Assembly (NCBI GenBank): GCA_032988165.1
Contig: JANTQF010000049.1
Coordinates: 105,936-169,935 of the forward strand
Length of the DNA stretch: 64,000 nucleotides
DNA from: Emmonsiellopsis sp. PD_33
Lineage: Eukaryota; Ascomycota; Eurotiomycetes; Onygenales; Ajellomycetaceae
Direction of reading: 5' to 3'
The translations under genes and the position numbers were made by a program. Each line of letters opens with the position of its first letter. The stretch's first letter is position 1. Positions 58,501 to 64,000 of this stretch are shown here, piece after piece. The notes beneath the pieces are model-generated. The model ran no database searches. It was not told the origin of the DNA and saw nothing but the letters and a program-made list of their open reading frames with translations.

Positions 58501-59411
58501 ACGTCCGCAAGATCGCAGCCATGGTCACAAATAACAATCGTCACCCGGTATCGTTGGCAATTAAACAACATCTAGCCAACCACGTTCACACAGACACGAC
58601 AAACGATTCGGCTGAACACCTAAAGATAATAATTGGCAAGGGTGTCAAATTAACCACTGAAAAAGGTACGATCAAAGGTGGGAGTCCAAGCTGGCTCGGC
58701 CTCGAAACACACCCAGCCGTCAAGCCTCTCCTTGATGAATCCCTAACAACCTTCTGCGTGACGCGCAATGACACCCTCCTTGTCGTTTACGGCCTAACCG
58801 GCGCCGTTCGTCCTGAAGCCGCTTCAATTCTTGAAAAGCTGCGTAGCAAGAAAATAACTACTCACCTACTTTCAGGTGATAATAACCACACCGTCACCGC
58901 TGTGGCTACGCAACTAAATTTCGATATGGACAACGTTCGCAGTCTCTGCCTACCGGATAGCAAATCGGCTTATATCAAAGATCTACAAGCACAATCCGTC
59001 ACCTCGTCACGCCGGCTGGGGAGACTGGGCCGTCGCAGTGGTAGTGGAAACAAGGTCCTCTTTGTGGGAGATGGCACGAATGACGCCCCAGCGCTTTCCC
59101 AAGCGGATCTTGGAGTATGCATGGCGAATTCGACGGATATTGCCGCTGATGCAGCTGATGTCGGTATTATCTCCGGTTCCTTACATGGCGTACTCGCCTT
59201 CCTGGAGCTGTCACAACGCGCAACACGGCGGATTCAAATTAATATTGCTTGGGCGGTGTTGTATAACGTGTTTGCAGTGCTATTGGCTGGGGGTGCGTTT
59301 GAGGCTGTAGGATTCCGGATAATGCCTAGTTATGCTGGAGTTGGAGAGATGGTTAGTTTGTTGCCGGTGATTGGGGTTAGTTTGTCGTTGGGATGGCGGG
59401 GTTGGAGGTAG
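55558..59411 (+). CDS. P1B-type heavy-metal ATPase, Pca1/PcaA-like (Cu/Cd)
   Basis: Two exons, 55558-56191 and 56248-59411, joined in phase through a 56-nt intron, 1265 residues. The first ~200 residues contain about a dozen Cys-Cys pairs (ACC, ECC, TCC, GCGCC, DCC and so on), as in Pca1-type pumps. One metal-binding HMA domain with GMTCTGC lies near 410-475, followed by an HMA-like domain lacking CxxC. Then come the P1B core motifs: TGE (about 780), CPC in the membrane (SCPCALALAV, about 890), DKTGTLT (about 936, phosphorylated Asp), the HP dipeptide (NNRHPV, about 976) and GDGTNDAPAL (about 1153). Six or more membrane helices surround CPC. Yeast Pca1 exports cadmium and A. fumigatus relatives affect Cd/Cu tolerance; here metal choice is inferred from family. 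All catalytic motifs are intact. Confidence 0.93.
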
Positions 59412-60323
59412 GGTAGGATAGCAATGGAAAGGGGATAATTTCTCTGGCTTTGAGGGTGTTCCTGGTCCGGCCTGGTCATTCTTTAAGTTCGCTTTTGAAG
59501 GCTACATATGGCGCGAACATATACACGTGTACAGATTCGATCCGTCTCTGTAGCCTGCAGCGTTCGGCTCACTAAAGAAGTGCTTAAAATGAATTATCCA
59601 CCGTTGTTACGGACTCGACATGCTCTCCGAAGATGCTGAAAGTGTGGAAAGTAATTAGTTAGACCTAGCTAATTGGGAGTTCAGGTGTTCTAGAATTAGG
59701 GGACGATTGAGTGGTTTCAGCCCACACCGCGGCTTCAAATTTTGAATGGGGGAACATATATATGTGTGTGTGTCAAATGTATGTAGCCGGCTAGTTAAAT
59801 CCATCTTTTCATCAGGAAAACCCGCGGATATTGACAGTAGGTATGTACCATTATTGTAGTTTTCGTAAAAAAATAAATGCTCAAACACCCCCCAATTCAA
59901 ATCAGGGACCTTGCACCTGGTGGAGAGAGGGACGAGAAAATAGATGCATTGATTCATTTTTCATTTGAAACAGAGAGGGAGATTTTTCTGAATTTGTAAT
60001 CGTTAACTCATGCGTACATACTACCAGGCCAGCCAATAATCCACCGAAAAAAAAGGAAGTCGTAAACTAATGGCATGAATCGTTTAACAGTGGTTTCAAA
60101 TATGGATTGAGGTCCCGCGTCCGCACAAATTATTATACCCCATCATAAGCATACAAGTACCCGGTACTAGTATTCAAGTAGTTAGCTGTCTGGCCTATTA
60201 AAATCCGTTAAAAAAAAAGGAGCGGGAAAAACATTAACAAACATTACCAGCTGTATAAGAGCCCCTGAATACAGTCAAATACGTTTGATTCCGCCGGAAG
60301 ATGATGATGATGATGATGATGCG
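59412..60323. other. Intergenic region, no gene seen
   Basis: 3' flanks of the ATPase gene (plus) and of the small secreted-protein gene (minus). It ends in an (ATG)n microsatellite at 60301-60321, just beyond the stop of the latter. Confidence 0.5.
60301..60321. repeat. ATG trinucleotide microsatellite
   Basis: Seven ATG units in a row, ending 2 nt before the stop codon of the minus-strand small secreted-protein gene, hence in its 3' UTR. Confidence 0.85.
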
Positions 60324-60521
60324 TTAAGGAGGTTCTGGGGTGAGCCGCCGGCATTCCCCGTTCTCATCTAGGCCCGTTTTGCAAACAGCGCAATCATTAC
60401 CCGCGCAGTCCGGCCCCCGGGACGGGGAGATTGGATCCCGAGAGACGCTGATTGGGGTTCCTCTTGGGGCGGCGATTGAGATGCCAATAAGCATTGCGGA
60501 GATGAGTAGGAGGAATTTCAT
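60324..60521 (-). CDS. Small secreted protein with four cysteines
   Basis: A single-exon minus-strand ORF of 65 residues. Residues 1-18 form a strong signal peptide (MKFLLLISAMLIGISIAA). The mature peptide is about 47 residues, Pro/Ser/Arg-rich at first (RGTPISVSRDPISPSRGP), then with four cysteines in a tight cluster (DCAGNDCAVCK...GEC). A TATATA box sits at 60580-60585, about 60 bp before the ATG on the right strand, which supports a real gene. The short acidic-Cys tail resembles effector-like or defensin-like peptides, but no family is recognised. Its upstream flank on the plus side is gene-free. Confidence 0.6.
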   Translation of the reverse strand: MKFLLLISAMLIGISIAAPRGTPISVSRDPISPSRGPDCAGNDCAVCKTGLDENGECRRLTPEPP

Positions 60522-61609
60522 TTTTGCTTTCTCGGCTTCTGATATCGGGTCTGGGACCGGTCAGTGGATGTTGTGCACTATATAGTAGACAATCGTGGAG
60601 GGAAGGGGATGATAGATATCCCGTGGATCAAGGGGCATGTGTGAAATGGACAATGGAAACCTACTGCGCTGAGAAAGGGCTTTGGACTCGAGAGCCTTTG
60701 AGCTGGATAATGAGATATTGTAAAAATCCGCTGGCCTTTAGTAAAGGGAGCCCATTCAGGGCAGGATGCTTCCTTTTATAGAGGGCAAGATTGGCCTTTC
60801 ACAGCAGATCAGCTGTGGCACAGTGTACAATGGACAATCAACCCCGCATAGAACGACGTGCTAGCTAAGTCACGGAGCCTGGGTCCTTTTGGTTTGACAA
60901 GCATATGCCAGTGAAAGTCATTGAGGAACTGTGCATCCAGGAACCAAACATAAAGATCCAATCAGCATTGAAACCCTAGGTTGGAGCCTGCAGGTTTAAC
61001 AAAGGCTTAACTCGGACGGAGGCATTGAATGCCACAACCCGGAAAACCAACGGGCGATCAAGTATTCGGATACCCAGTTGAGTCTACTTATGGAAGAGGA
61101 CTATGAGATGTTGGCTACCCGACTGCTGTCGGCTGACGGCCGAAGAAAGAAGAACGGCGAAATCATAGTGGTAGAACACGAAAACACAGCCATGAATGCA
61201 CAACTCGCACAGGGTATTACCAGACTTCCCTCAGCCGTGGTACAATAACCAACGCGCTTAGAGAATAGACGAAGATAGATAAGGAAATATATACCATCCT
61301 GTGGCTTCAAGAATGATATTTGACGGAAAGATAATTTAAGGTGAACTTAGAGTTTGGAGACCGCGCTAAATTCACGTGATATGGCTTAGTCATGAACAAC
61401 CCGCCCCCTATTCCAAGAACGGCAGTTTCAGCCGAGCTGCATCATCATCGTCCTCCACAGCAAGGGACACGGAAGTATAGAAATCACGGATGTCTGGATC
61501 TATCTCAGCTAATTGCGGCCCCAACTTGACATAACCGGAGTTGGAGTAGATGATTATTACTCCGGGATGATTATTTCTTCAGAAGAAAGCCCCGCGAGAC
61601 CATGATACC
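60522..61609. other. Divergent intergenic region
   Basis: Promoters of the small secreted-protein gene (minus, TATATA at 60580-60585) and the DUF3431 gene (plus). TCACGTGA at 61372-61379 lies about 230 bp before the DUF3431 start. No ORF looks real. Confidence 0.5.
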
Positions 61610-62753
61610 ATGCCATTTCCATTCCCCCTCAATCGACGTTTTCGACTCCTGATCAGTAGTCTCATCTTTATCCTACTCGTCTTCTACTTTTTTAATGGTG
61701 ACGGGGATCTTTTTGACCCTAGTCCGATACCGCAGACGTCCGATGAGTTGCCGGTGGTGGCAGTAGTTGCCAGCCTGCGAAATTCCAAAACAGCATGGTT
61801 CACCAAATATTTCCCCCATTGGGATGTGAATATCTACATTGCAGATGATGAGTCGCCGCAGCGGAAGATCCCCAAGAATAAGGGGCGGGAGGCAATGGTA
61901 TATTTGACGTTGGTACTTCCCGTTACACCTATCCGAAGCCCATCATCAAACATTTTTTTTTTATTACTTACACTCTCCGTAGCCATATGATCGACCATTA
62001 CAATGACTACTCCGACAACACCGCTATTTTATTCCTCCACGCTGACCGAGACCAATGGCACAACGACGACGAGAAATATGGCACGTTCACATCCCCCTTT
62101 CTATATCATATCATATCATCTGAACCACATCTAACAACCTACATAGACGGCAAACGAATGCTCCAACGCTTCAACACCGCCCACCTGCTCTCAGAAGGTT
62201 ACGTAAACCTACGCTGCCACCCGTACCCAGGCTGCACGACGGGTCTTGACCTGACCATCCCGCCAACAGGCAAGGACGTCGAGTCCGCCACCGTCGCAGC
62301 CTTTATCCAGAACTTCGCCACCCTCTTCCCAAACTCCCCGCACCCGAGCCGTGTGGCTGTGGGCTGTTGTGCGCAGTTTGCCGTTACGGCTGGCACCATG
62401 CGGCAGAACCCTAGGGAGAGATATGAGGAGCTGAGACGGTGGTTGCTGGATACGAAGCTGGTGGATCATATTAGTGGGAGGGTTATGGAGTATATGTGGC
62501 ATAGTGAGTGCATTCCCCTTATCTATTAGATGTTTCTTTTTGGTTTTGTGTCTGGGATGCGCATTTCTCATGTTATATGATAGTCCTCTTCGGAAAGCCG
62601 GCAGAATACTGTCCCGATCCACTGCGCTGCTACTGCGAAGTGTACGGACGGTGCGATCTCAAATGCGTGGATGGCGACTGTGGTGTATATACGTACCCAT
62701 TTGGTGCGGGCCGGTCGTTGTTCAACAAGATTAAGGATTATCTTGGAATATAG
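61610..62753 (+). CDS. DUF3431 family membrane protein
   Basis: Three exons: 61610-61908, 61983-62503 and 62584-62753, in phase, 329 residues. A short basic N-terminus and one membrane helix (about 11-29, RLLISSLIFILLVFYFF) make it a probable type II protein with its bulk in the secretory lumen. The body fits fungal DUF3431 proteins: NKGREAMVYLT, IDHYNDYSDNTAILFLHADRDQWHNDD, GYVNLRC, VAVGCCAQFAVT, RYEELRRWLLDT, SGRVMEYMWH and ILFGKPAEYCP. The C-terminal tail has eight cysteines in about 25 residues. Family function is not established, although a glycosyltransferase-like role has been suggested by its architecture (inference). The first donor (GTTGGT) is non-consensus. An out-of-frame ATG lies 8 nt upstream of the start. 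Confidence 0.82.
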
Positions 62754-63382
62754 AAGCACGAATTGGGTTGTCTTCGCTTATCTGTACTTATTATATTGAT
62801 CAGATAGATAGCTTGGAGTTCCGGATGTTCTGGTTTGTTGGTCTAGAGGCGATGGAGCTAGGATATACATTCCCATATTCCTGTTCCGTATCTTGTGTAT
62901 TTATTCCCAGCAACGGCGACGTCGATAATCTGGAATTTAGCATATATAACCGTTATATATCACCTTGAACTAAAACCCATGTAATGTACGCTCCAGGCAT
63001 TGTTAACAGTATTCTACATACCTTCTTCAAAGCGTTAAAAAATCCATCACGGATAGTATCAGAGACTGTAACTAAAGATCCCAAACAACCTTTTATCCTT
63101 ATTATTAGGTACAGCCGTTCGCACGATCCAACAAACCGTGGGGACCGACCAGCCAGCCCTAAATAACTTAACTGGTTAAAGTTGAAACATCCCGCAAAGT
63201 TATCCACCACCCAACAAAAAAACCTTAAACCAACCTCAAGAGTCAAAACACGAAAAAACGAAACGCGTTCCATCTCCGCGCGTTGGAAACTCTTTAGCAA
63301 AATCAATTAACCAGCCTATCACCCTAAATATCACCCACGAAACAACGAAAAAAGAGTGGCCAAGTTGGCCCGCGACGAAAAT
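62754..63382. other. Intergenic region, no gene seen
   Basis: 3' flank of the DUF3431 gene and promoter of the DAD1-like gene. No ORF of note. Confidence 0.5.
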
Positions 63383-63511
63383 ATGTCCACCACCCAGCCG
63401 CCCAGACCACAATCGTCATCCACAAACCAAAACCAGAACCAAAACCAACCCAACAATGCGCCGACGTATTTCGAGCAACAGCGCGAGGATCTGGTGAGGG
63501 AGATTGCGCTG
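63383..63511 (+). CDS. dad1: DASH complex subunit Dad1, first exon only (partial)
   Basis: An ATG at 63383 opens 43 codons ending at a GTAAGT donor at 63512. After a Gln/Asn-rich N-terminus comes YFEQQREDLVREIAL, the highly conserved start of fungal Dad1 (x-YFExQRxxLxxEIAL). Dad1 is a small subunit of the DASH/Dam1 ring that links kinetochores to spindle microtubules in the nucleus. The expected second half (about 45 residues with NINxLNRSLE and SVExLWxxFE) is not visible in the remaining 490 bp, so exon 2 probably lies beyond the window. The homology call rests on ~15 residues, so it is fairly, not fully, secure. Confidence 0.65.
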
Positions 63512-64000
63512 GTAAGTGCTGCCCTCCCATTTTGAAATATCTGTTCATGTGTTTGTTTGTTTGGTTGTTTGGTTGGTGGCATGGTCATGTTTTCTCATGT
63601 TTTCTCATTCTGTTTGTTATCTTATCACAACCCACCTACACACACACACATAGCACAACACTATGTATGATAGGTAAGGGATAGCCATGGATGTATGAAA
63701 TTGCCCAGGTGGGGAGGAATGAGGAGGTGACATCAACATCATATTTTCTTCTACAAGTTCTTGTTTGGTTCCTTTCCCCCCCCCCTCCACCCCCCTTCTA
63801 CCATGTCCTCCAACCCATCACCCCTCCCGACCGCCCCTTGCAAACCGCCCTTCCCGTACCTCCCCCGATCCGAGGCGCGTCGACAAGCGGAAGGGCATCC
63901 AGCGACACTAGACTCCGGCTGAGCACCCGGCGCCTCCTAAGCGAGACATCACGACCTAGTGACGGGCCTCCAATCCACTGACACACTGATCAGTAGCGCT
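63512..64000 (+). other. Putative first intron of the DAD1-like gene, right edge
   Basis: GTAAGT at 63512 starts an apparent intron; no acceptor followed by Dad1-like sequence was found before the window ends. It holds a TTTG-type repeat (63546-63572), a (CA)n run near 63640 and a poly-C block at 63778-63797. The last 200 bp are C-rich with open frames that look random. Confidence 0.45.

Noticed and set aside
1..64000. CRISPR arrays, operons or bacterial-type regulatory elements
   Set aside because: The window is eukaryotic (spliced genes, no Shine-Dalgarno patterns) and no spacer-repeat array was seen.

Overview
The window looks like nuclear DNA of a filamentous ascomycete. Almost every gene has short (about 42-120 nt) GT..AG introns with CTAAC/CTAAT/CTGAC-like branch points. 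The families present (2EXR/F-box proteins, Dal5-type transporters, DUF3431, Pca1-type ATPase, DASH subunit) are typical of Pezizomycotina. An AT-rich block full of C-to-T-type stop codons indicates repeat-induced point mutation (RIP). Eurotiomycetes, perhaps Onygenales, is my best guess; this is inference from overall style, not from a marker gene. All exon joins were made by eye from splice signals and reading phase.

Region 1 (1 to about 7.93 kb) is an AT-rich, gene-free block of RIP-wrecked repeats. It holds a decayed ORF built of 81-bp tandem repeats, a minus-strand Ty3/Gypsy gag-pol remnant (zinc knuckle, reverse transcriptase, RNase H), a plus-strand piggyBac-like transposase remnant and a perfect 11-bp-arm palindrome. 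Composition changes sharply near 7.93 kb.

Region 2 (9-31 kb) is gene-bearing: a secreted Ala-rich protein, a 2EXR/F-box-like protein, a coiled-coil protein, a divergent pair (13-exon Dal5-type transporter and TauD-type dioxygenase) sharing a 607-bp promoter with two near-matches to the sulfur-regulator CYS3/MetR site, an F-box/ankyrin protein, a TBC Rab-GAP, a tRNA-Gly-like sequence, a short-chain dehydrogenase and the box C/D snoRNP assembly factor Bcd1.

Region 3 (31-36 kb) is a 5-kb stretch without a convincing gene, ending in a CT-rich leader before a DENN-domain protein gene.

Region 4 (36-64 kb) holds the DENN protein, a pseudogene with three in-frame stops of C-to-T type, an 8-cysteine small secreted protein, an F-box protein, a sulfotransferase-like P-loop protein, a small membrane protein, a heptad-repeat coiled-coil protein, a secreted GH16-like protein, a Cys-rich P1B-type ATPase of the Pca1/PcaA kind, a second small secreted protein, a DUF3431 membrane protein and the first exon of DASH subunit Dad1 at the right edge.

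Most neighbours look functionally unrelated. The transporter/dioxygenase pair is the only arrangement that looks like a functional module, probably for uptake and oxidation of an organic sulfonate or similar anion.
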